From Caulobacter sp048541825 (GTDB taxonomy: Bacteria > Pseudomonadota > Alphaproteobacteria > Caulobacterales > Caulobacteraceae): DNA of 64,000 bases. The DNA is taken from NCBI RefSeq assembly GCF_048541825.1, contig NZ_CP183332.1, positions 1 to 64,000 on the forward strand, in the 5' to 3' direction. The notes under the pieces were generated by a model that did no database searches, was not told the DNA's origin, and was given only the letters and a program-made list of their open reading frames with translations. Both the position numbers and the translations under genes were made by a program. This document shows, one piece after another, positions 24,934-31,424 of the stretch; the stretch's first letter is position 1; each line of letters starts with the position of its first letter.

Positions 24934-24958
24934 GGAACCTTGGATAGCGCCGCCCGTT
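24934..24958 (+). promoter_or_regulatory. SigT/EcfG-type promoter for glycine-zipper lipoprotein
   Basis: GGAAC (24934-24938), 16 bases, CGTT (24955-24958), then 34 bases to the ATG at 24993. The -35 boxes of this site and the opposing one are only 13 bases apart. Confidence 0.7.
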
Positions 24959-24992
24959 AGCCTGACCAGAACAGCGCGATGGGAAAGCCACG

Positions 24993-25334
24993 ATGAACAA
25001 GACGATGATCGCCCTTCTGGGCGTCGGTTTGCTGGCCACGGCCTGCACCTCGACCGGCAATGTTGAACGCAACGCGGCCGGCGGCGCGGCTCTGGGCGCG
25101 CTCGCCGGGGCTGTGATCGGCAACAATGTCGGGAGCGGCAGCGCCAGTACGGGCGCCGCGATCGGTGCGGCCGTCGGCGGCACCGCCGGGGCCATCAAGG
25201 GCTGTCGCGAAGACGGCGGCTGCGGCGCGACCACGGTCAACAAGCGCCAGTACTACGACGAACGCGCGGGTCGCTATTACTATTACGACTCCAGCAGCGG
25301 GCGTTACTTCTGGGAGGACGGTCGTCCCCGCTAG
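24993..25334 (+). CDS. Glycine-zipper lipoprotein
   Basis: The 113-residue protein starts M-N-K-T-M-I-A-L-L-G-V with a lipobox L-L-A-T-A-C. A Gly/Ala-rich zipper with small residues at every fourth position spans residues 28-70 (G-A-L-A-G-A-V-I-G-N-N, G-A-A-I-G-A-A-V-G-G). The tail is rich in tyrosine and ends R-Y-F-W-E-D-G-R-P-R. Related YMGG-type glycine-zipper lipoproteins are outer-membrane or periplasmic proteins tied to envelope stress. The function is unknown. A SigT-type promoter lies directly upstream. Confidence 0.82.
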   Translation: MNKTMIALLGVGLLATACTSTGNVERNAAGGAALGALAGAVIGNNVGSGSASTGAAIGAAVGGTAGAIKGCREDGGCGATTVNKRQYYDERAGRYYYYDSSSGRYFWEDGRPR

Positions 25335-25360
25335 GGAACGCTCGCACCGATGAAGACCCA

Positions 25361-25393
25361 AGGGGCGGCCGACAGATGTCGGTCGCCCCTTTG
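25361..25393 (+). terminator. Hairpin terminator after glycine-zipper gene
   Basis: AGGGGCGGCCGACA (from 25361) pairs with TGTCGGTCGCCCCT (to about 25390) with one wobble or mismatch and is followed by TTTGC. Confidence 0.8.
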
Positions 25394-25418
25394 CATGTTC
25401 CGGAAAAGGCGAGGCGCT

Positions 25419-25529
25419 ATGAGCCTCAAGACCACCGCAGCGGCTGTTGCAGCCGGACTGATGCTCGCAGGCCTCTTGCCGAAGCCGGCCGCACGACAGA
25501 AAGGCGGTCCGCCTGAAAGTCATCTCTGA
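25419..25529 (+). CDS. Possible 36-residue exported peptide
   Basis: An ATG at 25419, preceded by AAGGCGAGG, opens a 36-codon frame ending at TGA 25527-25529. Residues 1-25 look like a signal peptide (S-L-K-T-T-A-A-A-V-A-A-G-L-M-L-A-G-L-L), leaving only about ten residues after it. It may be a real tiny membrane peptide or the remnant of a longer exported protein truncated by the structured sequence that follows. I recognise no family. Confidence 0.35.
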   Translation: MSLKTTAAAVAAGLMLAGLLPKPAARQKGGPPESHL

Positions 25530-25540
25530 AGGGGGGGGTG

Positions 25541-25597
25541 CGGAGGCGGCAGGCTGGCTTGCGCCAGCCTCAAGTCGGGGGGGCGTCGCCGCCTCCG
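25541..25597. repeat. Nested inverted repeat in the stress island
   Basis: CGGAGGCGGC (25541-25550) is the exact reverse complement of 25588-25597. Directly inside, AGGCTGGC (25551-25558) pairs with GCCAGCCT (25563-25570) over a TTGC loop. The result is an 18-bp stem with a 17-base bulge on one side, preceded by a run of eight G. It lies between the possible 36-residue peptide and the next stress-type promoter. It could be a terminator or a structured RNA. Confidence 0.55.
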
Positions 25598-25688
25598 TTA
25601 AGAGAAAACGCGATCTTCAAATTCTGGTTCCGGATCGGCGCGATTATTTTCCACCGCAGCGCCGGAATGCTCGCCGAGCGCCGGAAGG

Positions 25689-25713
25689 GGAACATCGGGG
25701 CACCGGGCACGTT
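25689..25713 (+). promoter_or_regulatory. SigT/EcfG-type promoter for two small membrane proteins
   Basis: GGAAC (25689-25693), 16 bases, CGTT (25710-25713), with the first small open frame beginning at 25762. Confidence 0.7.
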
Positions 25714-25761
25714 GTTTGGGCAACGGCCAAGCGGGCCGTAATCGAACAAGGCGGGCGCGTC

Positions 25762-25956
25762 ATGATCCGGAGCTACCAGGCTGAACACGGCGGAATGGTT
25801 TTCTACATGGCGCCGAGCCGCCGTCAGAGAACGGCCAGAACGCGGCTCATGGCGTTGACGGTGATCGCCGTGATGGCTGCGTCGGCTGGCGTCGTCCAGG
25901 CCTTCAACGCCCGGCCCCCGCCCTTCGAGACGCTCGCGTTCGACCCCGCCCAGTAA
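25762..25956 (+). CDS. Small membrane or exported protein, unknown family
   Basis: The 64-residue product has a basic stretch (P-S-R-R-Q-R-T-A-R-T-R) followed by one hydrophobic helix (L-M-A-L-T-V-I-A-V-M-A-A-S-A-G-V-V-Q-A) and a short Pro-rich tail. It could be a signal peptide with an A-x-A cleavage site or a single-pass anchor. An internal ATG at 25795, closely preceded by GGCGGA, is an alternative start. It lies 48 bases after a SigT-type promoter and 19 bases before the next small gene. I recognise no family. Confidence 0.6.
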   Translation: MIRSYQAEHGGMVFYMAPSRRQRTARTRLMALTVIAVMAASAGVVQAFNARPPPFETLAFDPAQ

Positions 25957-25975
25957 CCTTTCCGAGGAGAGCGAC

Positions 25976-26227
25976 ATGCCCGCCAACAGTGATTTCCAAG
26001 CCCCCCGCCTCAACGCCACACGCGTGCGTCAGGGCCGGTGGGGACAGCACATCTTCTGGATCCTGATTGTGTCGACGGTGCTGGCCGCCATCGCGCTTTT
26101 CGGGGCCTGGGGCTTCCGGGCGGACGATCTGGCCGCTGTCGAGCACAACAACGGCGCCAAGACCCCGGCCGAGGCCGCCCGTTACGACACCCCGCAGAGC
26201 CCGGCCCGCCAGACGCCGGCCGGCTGA
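25976..26227 (+). CDS. Small single-pass membrane protein, unknown family
   Basis: The 83-residue protein has a strong ribosome binding site (GAGGAGAG) before its ATG. One hydrophobic helix covers about residues 26-46 (I-F-W-I-L-I-V-S-T-V-L-A-A-I-A-L-F-G-A-W-G). An N-terminal soluble part contains basic residues, and a C-terminal tail is rich in Ala, Pro and charged residues. It is the second gene of a mini-operon behind a SigT-type promoter. No family is recognised; the good start signals and codon use make it a likely real gene. Confidence 0.7.
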   Translation: MPANSDFQAPRLNATRVRQGRWGQHIFWILIVSTVLAAIALFGAWGFRADDLAAVEHNNGAKTPAEAARYDTPQSPARQTPAG

Positions 26228-26256
26228 TCTGTTTCCTGAACTGACGCCCCTATGAA

Positions 26257-26284
26257 AACGGCCGCCCCTTCGGGCGGCCGTTGA
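26257..26284. terminator. Bidirectional hairpin terminator
   Basis: AACGGCCGCCC and GGGCGGCCGTT form a perfect 11-bp stem around a short CTTC loop between the small membrane gene and the convergent phyR. The plus side continues GACGTTTC; the minus side carries TTTTCATA, a T-run suited to ending phyR transcripts. Confidence 0.8.
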
Positions 26285-26301
26285 CGTTTCGGGCAGATCG
26301 A

Positions 26302-27102
26302 TCAGGCGGCCTTGCGGGTGCGCCGGGGGTGAAAGAACAGCGCCTGGCCGATCGCCGCCTTCACCGTTTCCGGCTGGAACGGCTTGGTGATCAGGAAGGT
26401 CGGTTCCGGACGCTCGCCGGTCAGCAGGCGCTCGGGGAAGGCGGTGATGAAGATCACCGGTACGTCGAGGCGGGCCAGGATGTCCTTGACCGCATCGATG
26501 CCCGACGAGCCGTCGGCCAGCTGGATGTCAGCCAGCACGAGACCCGGCGTCCTGCGCGCCACCGCCTCAATGGCCTCGGTGCGGGTGGCTGCGATGTCGA
26601 TGACCTCATGGCCCAGTTCGCGGACCAGGGCCTCGATGTCGGCGGCGATGACCGGTTCGTCCTCGATGATGAGCACGGTGGTGGCCAGTTCGGCGTCGAT
26701 CTCGGTCTGGGCCTCGGAAATCAGGCGTTCGACATCGCCGAACGCGCAATCCAGGATCTGCGCGGCCTCGGTCGGCGTGAAGCCTTCCAGGGCGGTGAGC
26801 AGGAAAGCCTGACGTGAGCGCGGCGCGATGCGCATCAGGCGTTGCGTCGCGTCGTCGACGGCGGAACCGCTGTCCTCATGGCGCGCTTCAAGTTGAGCGC
26901 CCGTGGACAGCCAGATCGCATGGAAAACGCGATAGAGCGCGACGCGGGGCGACAGACCTGCGTCCAGGGAACGCTCGCCGGCGGCCAGCGCCTCGAGGGC
27001 CACCCGGACATAGTGGTCGCCGGTATTTTGATCGCCAGTGAGGGCGCGGGCGTAGCGGCGGATGTAAGGCAGATGCGGCGCCAGCCGAGCTAGAAGACTC
27101 AT
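26302..27102 (-). CDS. phyR: General stress response regulator PhyR (anti-anti-sigma factor)
   Basis: The 266-residue protein has an N-terminal sigma-factor-like domain (residues 1-140, opening M-S-L-L-A-R-L-A-P-H-L-P-Y-I-R-R-Y-A-R-A-L-T-G) and a C-terminal receiver with phospho-acceptor Asp192 (V-L-A-D-I-Q-L). In the known mechanism phosphorylated PhyR binds NepR and frees the sigma factor SigT. The ATG at 27102 follows a strong GGGAGGGG site, so I discard 14 residues of upstream open frame. A GGAAC-N16-CGTT promoter on the same strand at 27177-27201 points to positive feedback by SigT. It is divergent from nepR-sigT. Confidence 0.96.
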   Translation of the reverse strand: MSLLARLAPHLPYIRRYARALTGDQNTGDHYVRVALEALAAGERSLDAGLSPRVALYRVFHAIWLSTGAQLEARHEDSGSAVDDATQRLMRIAPRSRQAFLLTALEGFTPTEAAQILDCAFGDVERLISEAQTEIDAELATTVLIIEDEPVIAADIEALVRELGHEVIDIAATRTEAIEAVARRTPGLVLADIQLADGSSGIDAVKDILARLDVPVIFITAFPERLLTGERPEPTFLITKPFQPETVKAAIGQALFFHPRRTRKAA

Positions 27103-27176
27103 GACCCCTCCCGATGCGGTGTCTTCGTGAAAAACGCGATTCAATGGCCAAGCTGGGCCATTCGATCAGGGTGTTA

Positions 27177-27201
27177 AACGCCGTCTTATGAAGCCGGTTC
27201 C
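27177..27201 (-). promoter_or_regulatory. SigT/EcfG-type promoter of phyR
   Basis: On the minus strand GGAAC (27197-27201), 16 bases, CGTT (27177-27180). The phyR ATG lies 74 bases further on. Confidence 0.75.
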
Positions 27202-27240
27202 GCCGATTGCAGAATTTTGCCATTCTAGGCCCACGCTTTT

Positions 27241-27265
27241 GGAACCCGATACGGAAAACCGCGTT
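27241..27265 (+). promoter_or_regulatory. SigT/EcfG-type promoter of nepR-sigT
   Basis: GGAAC (27241-27245), 16 bases, CGTT (27262-27265). It lies 64 bases before the nepR ATG and is divergent from the phyR promoter, as described for this locus in Caulobacter and relatives. Confidence 0.8.
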
Positions 27266-27329
27266 GTCGTCTGGCAGGAACACATTCGGCCAAAGGGGGC
27301 GGGCGCTGCGTTATTTCGGCGTCGAGGAC

Positions 27330-27515
27330 ATGATCGAACACGTACCCATGGAAGACCACCGTAAAGGCGCTGCGGCGCTCGATGAAGCCCGCCTGCGTCA
27401 GCAGGCCATCGGCGTAAAGCTGCGCCAGATGTTCGACGAGGTCGTCAACGAGCCGGTGCCCGACGAATTTCTCGAGATCCTCCGCCGGGCCGAAAAGCCG
27501 GCGGGCGAGACATGA
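27330..27515 (+). CDS. nepR: Anti-sigma factor NepR
   Basis: The 61-residue helical protein has the NepR core: I-G-V-K-L-R-Q-M-F-D-E-V-V-N-E-P-V-P-D followed by E-F-L-E-I-L-R-R-A. It holds SigT inactive until phosphorylated PhyR takes it away. The frame is open upstream to 27207, but that would run through the SigT-type promoter, so I use the ATG at 27330. Its stop codon overlaps the start of sigT (ATGA), so inhibitor and sigma factor are translationally coupled. Confidence 0.93.
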   Translation: MIEHVPMEDHRKGAAALDEARLRQQAIGVKLRQMFDEVVNEPVPDEFLEILRRAEKPAGET

Positions 27516-28129
27516 GCATGTCGGACACCGAAACACAGGTCGGCCGTTCGCCGTTCGACCCGCCGCGCGACAATGCGTTCAAGCGCGAGCTTGTCACGCT
27601 GATCCCGCACCTGCGCGCCTTTGCCCGCACGCTGACGGGCGATCCCACCGCCGCTGACGACCTGGCGCAGGACGCCATGATGAAGGCGTGGGACGCGCGC
27701 GCCAGCTTCCAGCTGGGCACCAACATGAAGGCCTGGACCTTCATGATTTTGCGCAACCAGTTCTATTCTGAAAAGCGCCGCTCCTGGCGCCAGAGCCAGC
27801 TCGACCAGGAGGCGGCCGAGCGGACCCTGGTGGCCGTGGACAACCCCGAGGCCCCTGTCGCGCTGGACGAACTGCGCATGAGCCTGGGCATGCTGCCCGC
27901 CGAACAACGCGAGGCCCTGATCCTGGTCGGCGCCGGCGGCTTTGCCTACGAAGAGGCCGCCGCGATCTGCGGTTGCGCTGTGGGCACCGTCAAAAGCCGT
28001 GTCAGCCGCGCTCGCCGGGCCTTGCAGGGGATCCTCGAAGCCGGCGCCTATGATCGCGACGGCCGGTCGGCGGGCGATGCGATGGGTTCGATCCTGGCCG
28101 ACGCGGAGCGTTTGAGCACCTCGCGGTGA
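27512..28129 (+). CDS. sigT: ECF sigma factor SigT (EcfG family)
   Basis: The 205-residue protein contains sigma region 2 (L-I-P-H-L-R-A-F-A-R-T-L-T-G, then A-D-D-L-A-Q-D-A-M-M-K-A-W) and region 4 (L-P-A-E-Q-R-E-A-L-I-L-V, Y-E-E-A-A-A-I-C-G-C, V-G-T-V-K-S-R-V-S-R-A-R-R-A-L). It is the general stress sigma factor that recognises GGAAC/CGTT promoters, of which seven lie within 8 kb here. The gene overlaps nepR by four bases and the next kinase gene by four bases. Regulation is by NepR sequestration and by its own promoter. Confidence 0.95.
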   Translation: MSMSDTETQVGRSPFDPPRDNAFKRELVTLIPHLRAFARTLTGDPTAADDLAQDAMMKAWDARASFQLGTNMKAWTFMILRNQFYSEKRRSWRQSQLDQEAAERTLVAVDNPEAPVALDELRMSLGMLPAEQREALILVGAGGFAYEEAAAICGCAVGTVKSRVSRARRALQGILEAGAYDRDGRSAGDAMGSILADAERLSTSR

Positions 28130-29826
28130 GGCCTTTCAGCATCCGTGGCGCGGAGGCTGTCAAGTCGATCCGCGTCCGTCTGGCGGCAGCGCTTTTCATT
28201 GCCCTGCTGCCCGTCCTGCTGCTGGGCGGCCTGCAATCGATCTTCGCGTTCCGCGCCGAGGCCGACCTGCGCCGCCAGAGCCTGGAACTGGCGGCCGGAC
28301 GCAGCGCGGCCATCGCCCGCGCGCGGATCGAATCCGCGGGCGTTCTGCTGCAGACCCTGGGTCCCCGTTCGCTCGGACTTGAGTGCGCCCAGCGGCTGGC
28401 CGACGTGCGAGCCCGCCTGCCGGGCTACGCCAATCTGGTCCGGTTTGACGCGCGCGGACGAGTGATGTGCTCCGCGGCGACAACACCGGCTGATCCCGCC
28501 CGGGCCGGACGGGTCTGGTTCCGCGAATTGGCCGCCGGTTCTGACCTTGTCGTGGCCAGCGACCCGGGCGCCGTCTACGCGACCGAACCGGCGATCCTTG
28601 CCGCCACGCGCGCCCAGGGCCCGGACGGCAAGTTCGACGGCGCCATGGTCGCCGTGCTGACCCTGCGCAGCCTGCGCCTGGAAACCGCCAACCGCTTCAT
28701 GCCCGAAGGCGCCGAGATCGCCCTGGCCGACTCGCACGGCGCGGTCTTTGCCGCCACCGAACCGGGAGCCTTCGACACGCCGCCCGTGGGCTGGCGCGCC
28801 GTGGCCAGTTCGCGCGGGGCCGTGCTGTGGTCGGGCAAGGATCGCCAGAACCGCAGCCGGGTCTATTCCGCCGCTCCGCTGACCGAGAGCGGCGTCTTCG
28901 TGCTGCTGTCGGCCCCGTCGCCGGGCCTGCTGTCCTGGGCCTGGATCAATCCGATCTCGCGCCTGATCCTGCCGCTGCTGGCCTTTGGCCTAGCCCTGGG
29001 CGCGGTGCTGTACGCTGCCGAGCGCGCGGTGATCCGCTGGATCATCTATCTGCAGCGCGTGGCGGCGATCTATGCCCGCGGCCGCTTCACGGTACGGCCC
29101 CTGCAGGCCGAGCGCGCCCCGCCCGAGATCCGCGACCTGGCCGCCACCCTGGACGACATGGCCGGCGCGATCGTGGCCCGCGATGCCTCGCTGATGGACA
29201 GCCTGGCCGAGAAGGACGCGCTGATGCGCGAGATCCATCACCGGGTGAAGAACAATCTGCAGATCATCACCTCGCTGCTGAACATGCAGCAGCGCGCCCT
29301 GACCGATCCGGCCGCCAGGGCGGCGATGCACGACACCCGCCAACGCATCACCGCCCTGGCCCAGATCTATCGCGCCCTCTATCAGGGCCCCGACCTCAAG
29401 CGCGTTGACCTGCGGCCGTTCCTCGAAGAGCTGACTGGCCAGCTTCTGGCCGGCGAGATCTCGAGCTCGGGGACGGTGCGCACCGAGGTCCATGCCGACC
29501 CCCTGGTCATCGATCCTGACCGCCTGGCCCCCATCGCCCTGTTCGCCGTCGAGGCCATCACCAACGCCCAGAAGCACGCGTTTGCCGAGCGGGGCGGGTT
29601 GTTGTCGGTGAACTTTATCGTGCGCGGCGAAGAGGCCGAACTGTCGATCGGCGACGATGGCCCGGGCGCCAACCAGGATCCTGGCGAAGGCGTCGGTCGC
29701 ACCCTGATGAACGCCTTTGCCCGCCAGCTTCGCGGCACGGTGAGCTTCGAGACCAGCCCCCAGGGCGGCCTGCTGGTGCGGCTGATTTTCCCGACTCCGC
29801 AAGCGCCACCCTTGGCCGGAACCTAG
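28126..29826 (+). CDS. phyK: Membrane sensor histidine kinase PhyK (HisKA_2 family)
   Basis: The 566-residue kinase begins with GTG overlapping the sigT stop. A membrane helix near residues 15-35 precedes a periplasmic sensing region of about 230 residues, and a second helix lies near 280-300. A HAMP-like stretch leads to the HisKA_2 motif E-I-H-H-R-V-K-N-N-L-Q (His371/372) and an ATPase domain (N-A-Q-K-H-A-F, G-D-D-G-P-G-A). Position next to sigT, the extracytoplasmic sensor and the kinase class match PhyK, which phosphorylates PhyR in C. crescentus. Its last bases hold a promoter for the following gene. Confidence 0.93.
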   Translation: MRPFSIRGAEAVKSIRVRLAAALFIALLPVLLLGGLQSIFAFRAEADLRRQSLELAAGRSAAIARARIESAGVLLQTLGPRSLGLECAQRLADVRARLPGYANLVRFDARGRVMCSAATTPADPARAGRVWFRELAAGSDLVVASDPGAVYATEPAILAATRAQGPDGKFDGAMVAVLTLRSLRLETANRFMPEGAEIALADSHGAVFAATEPGAFDTPPVGWRAVASSRGAVLWSGKDRQNRSRVYSAAPLTESGVFVLLSAPSPGLLSWAWINPISRLILPLLAFGLALGAVLYAAERAVIRWIIYLQRVAAIYARGRFTVRPLQAERAPPEIRDLAATLDDMAGAIVARDASLMDSLAEKDALMREIHHRVKNNLQIITSLLNMQQRALTDPAARAAMHDTRQRITALAQIYRALYQGPDLKRVDLRPFLEELTGQLLAGEISSSGTVRTEVHADPLVIDPDRLAPIALFAVEAITNAQKHAFAERGGLLSVNFIVRGEEAELSIGDDGPGANQDPGEGVGRTLMNAFARQLRGTVSFETSPQGGLLVRLIFPTPQAPPLAGT

Positions 29827-29842
29827 CTTCGCCGGAGGCGTT
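29818..29842 (+). promoter_or_regulatory. SigT/EcfG-type promoter of the entericidin-like gene
   Basis: GGAAC (29818-29822), 16 bases, CGTT (29839-29842). The -35 box overlaps the last codons of phyK. The small lipoprotein gene starts 52 bases downstream. Confidence 0.75.
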
Positions 29843-29894
29843 GTCTGAAGCGAACAGGTTTCATGCCCATCGGGCCCCAACACCGGAGAACACC

Positions 29895-30032
29895 ATGCGC
29901 AAATTGATCATCCTGGCCGCCCTCGCCGCCAGCCTTTCCGTCGCCGCCTGCAACACCGTCGAAGGCGCCGGCAAGGACGTCTCGTCGGCCGGCAAAGCCG
30001 TCTCCGACACCGCCCAGGACGCCAAGAAGTAG
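29895..30032 (+). CDS. Entericidin A/B-like small lipoprotein
   Basis: The 45-residue product M-R-K-L-I-I-L-A-A-L-A-A-S-L-S-V-A-A-C is a signal peptide with a lipobox. The mature remainder reads N-T-V-E-G-A-G-K-D-V-S-S-A-G-K-A-V, typical of the entericidin EcnA/EcnB family. In enterics these small membrane-active lipoproteins are controlled by stationary-phase sigma factors. Here a SigT-type promoter fills that role, and a perfect terminator follows. An earlier in-frame start would lengthen it by 18 residues without a signal peptide, so I use the ATG at 29895. Confidence 0.9.
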   Translation: MRKLIILAALAASLSVAACNTVEGAGKDVSSAGKAVSDTAQDAKK

Positions 30033-30054
30033 TCAGACCTCAGGGTCTGAAGCG

Positions 30055-30085
30055 AGCCCGCCGGTCCCACCGACCGGCGGGCTTT
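30055..30085 (+). terminator. Rho-independent terminator
   Basis: GCCCGCCGGTC and GACCGGCGGGC form an 11-bp stem around a CCAC(C) loop, followed by TTTTGCTT. It closes the stress locus. Confidence 0.9.
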
Positions 30086-30126
30086 TGCTTGTCCAATACA
30101 GTCCGAGGTGACGCAGCAGCCAAGGT

Positions 30127-30969
30127 CTAGGCGGCGGCTTCTTCCTGCGCCGGGGCGTCCACTGCGCTGCGGACGAAGACGCCGGGCTGATCCGAGGCCG
30201 AAAACAGCGTCGCGGCGGCGCCGGTCAGGTGGTCGTCGGGGCTCAGCACCAGAACGCCGTCGTCGGCCAGGCGCGCGGCCAGGCTTTCGATGATCCGCCC
30301 GTGCAGCGAAGGCTCCATGCCGTCCAGGACGTGACGCAGCAGGATCACGTCGAACCGGCCCATCGGCGACAGGTCGCTGAGCAGGTTGATCCGCTTCCAG
30401 CGCACCAGCTGGCGGATGCGCGGCGAGATTTCCCAGGTGTCGTCCTGATTGGCGAAATGCTTGACCAGTTGCTGGATCGGCAGGCCGCGCTGGATCTCGA
30501 ACTGGGTGTAGAGGCCGCTTTGGGCCTTTTCCAGGCAGCGTTCCGACAGGTCGGAGCCGAAGAATTCAAATTTCGCGCCCGGCTCGACGTCGCGGCTGTC
30601 GCCCGTGGCCATGGCCAGGGAATAGACCTCCTGGCCGGTCGAGCAGGCGGCGCTCCAGATGCGGATCGGCTGGTCGCGGCGGGTCTTGGACAGGGTCGGC
30701 AGCACATCGTCGCGAAGGTGAGCGAAGACCTCGCGGTCGCGGAAGAAGCTGGTCTCGTTGAAGGTCAGGGCCTCGACGACCGCCCAGATCAGGCGATCCT
30801 CGCGCTTGGCGCGAAGGGCGGCGATCAGGGCCTCGATCGAGTCGAAGCCCTCGCGCCGGGCCAGCGGCCCCAGGCGGCTTTCGACAACATAGGTCTTGTC
30901 GACGTCGACCTTGAGGCCGGCGCGGGCGCGGCCCAGGGCGGCCAGCAGTTCCATGTCTTCGGGGGTCAA
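30127..30969 (-). CDS. CheR-type protein-glutamate methyltransferase
   Basis: The 280-residue enzyme has the CheR N-terminal helical domain, the hallmark L-T-F-N-E-T-S-F-F-R-D, the SAM loop I-W-S-A-A-C-S-T-G-Q-E-V-Y-S-L-A-M and the later V-I-L-L-R-H-V-L-D region. CheR methylates glutamates of chemoreceptors. No receptor or CheA gene is nearby; the gene is coupled instead to a CheY-like receiver (4-base overlap) and chpT. Whether it serves chemotaxis or another array is not evident. The C-terminus ends in an Ala/Glu tail. Confidence 0.9.
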   Translation of the reverse strand: MTPEDMELLAALGRARAGLKVDVDKTYVVESRLGPLARREGFDSIEALIAALRAKREDRLIWAVVEALTFNETSFFRDREVFAHLRDDVLPTLSKTRRDQPIRIWSAACSTGQEVYSLAMATGDSRDVEPGAKFEFFGSDLSERCLEKAQSGLYTQFEIQRGLPIQQLVKHFANQDDTWEISPRIRQLVRWKRINLLSDLSPMGRFDVILLRHVLDGMEPSLHGRIIESLAARLADDGVLVLSPDDHLTGAAATLFSASDQPGVFVRSAVDAPAQEEAAA

Positions 30970-31343
30970 AGCAGGCCCGCCTCGGCGAACTTCGCCGCGA
31001 TGATTTCGCCGTCAAACGGCTTCATGATGTATTCGTTGGCGCCGGCCTCGAGCGCGGCGCGGATGTGATCGACGTCGTTCTCGACGGTGCAGAACACCAC
31101 GGTCGGCGCATCGCCGCCCGGTTCGTTGCGCAGCTGGCGCAGAAACTCGATGCCGTTCATCACCGGCATGTTCCAGTCCAGCAGGACAGCATCAGGCATG
31201 GCGGCGCGACACCACGCGAGGGCCTCCATGCCATCGGCGGCCTCGGCGATCTCAAAGCCGATGTCCTCGAGGACCCGGCGGGCAACCTTGCGGATTACCC
31301 GGCTGTCGTCGACCACCAGACAGGTCTTCACGGCATGCTCCAA
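30966..31343 (-). CDS. CheY-like single-domain response regulator
   Basis: The 125-residue protein is a stand-alone receiver. The acidic pair is V-D-D near residues 11-13, the phospho-acceptor is Asp56 in V-L-L-D-W-N-M-P, the switch Thr lies in F-C-T-V-E and the conserved lysine is Lys108 in I-M-K-P-F. A basic first helix (S-R-V-I-R-K-V-A-R-R-V-L) is usual for alphaproteobacterial CheY proteins. Its stop overlaps the cheR start, and chpT lies 81 bases upstream on the same strand. The target is unknown. Confidence 0.9.
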   Translation of the reverse strand: MEHAVKTCLVVDDSRVIRKVARRVLEDIGFEIAEAADGMEALAWCRAAMPDAVLLDWNMPVMNGIEFLRQLRNEPGGDAPTVVFCTVENDVDHIRAALEAGANEYIMKPFDGEIIAAKFAEAGLL

Positions 31344-31424
31344 TCCCAGGCGGCCATCGTCGGGCGTCGAGGTTAAGGAGCCGTGTGTCTTAAGGATAAA
31401 CCGTCAATTTTCCGGGGCGTAGTT

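Noticed and set aside
25335..25360. GGAAC just after the glycine-zipper gene as a further stress promoter
   Set aside because: No CGTT follows at the right distance.
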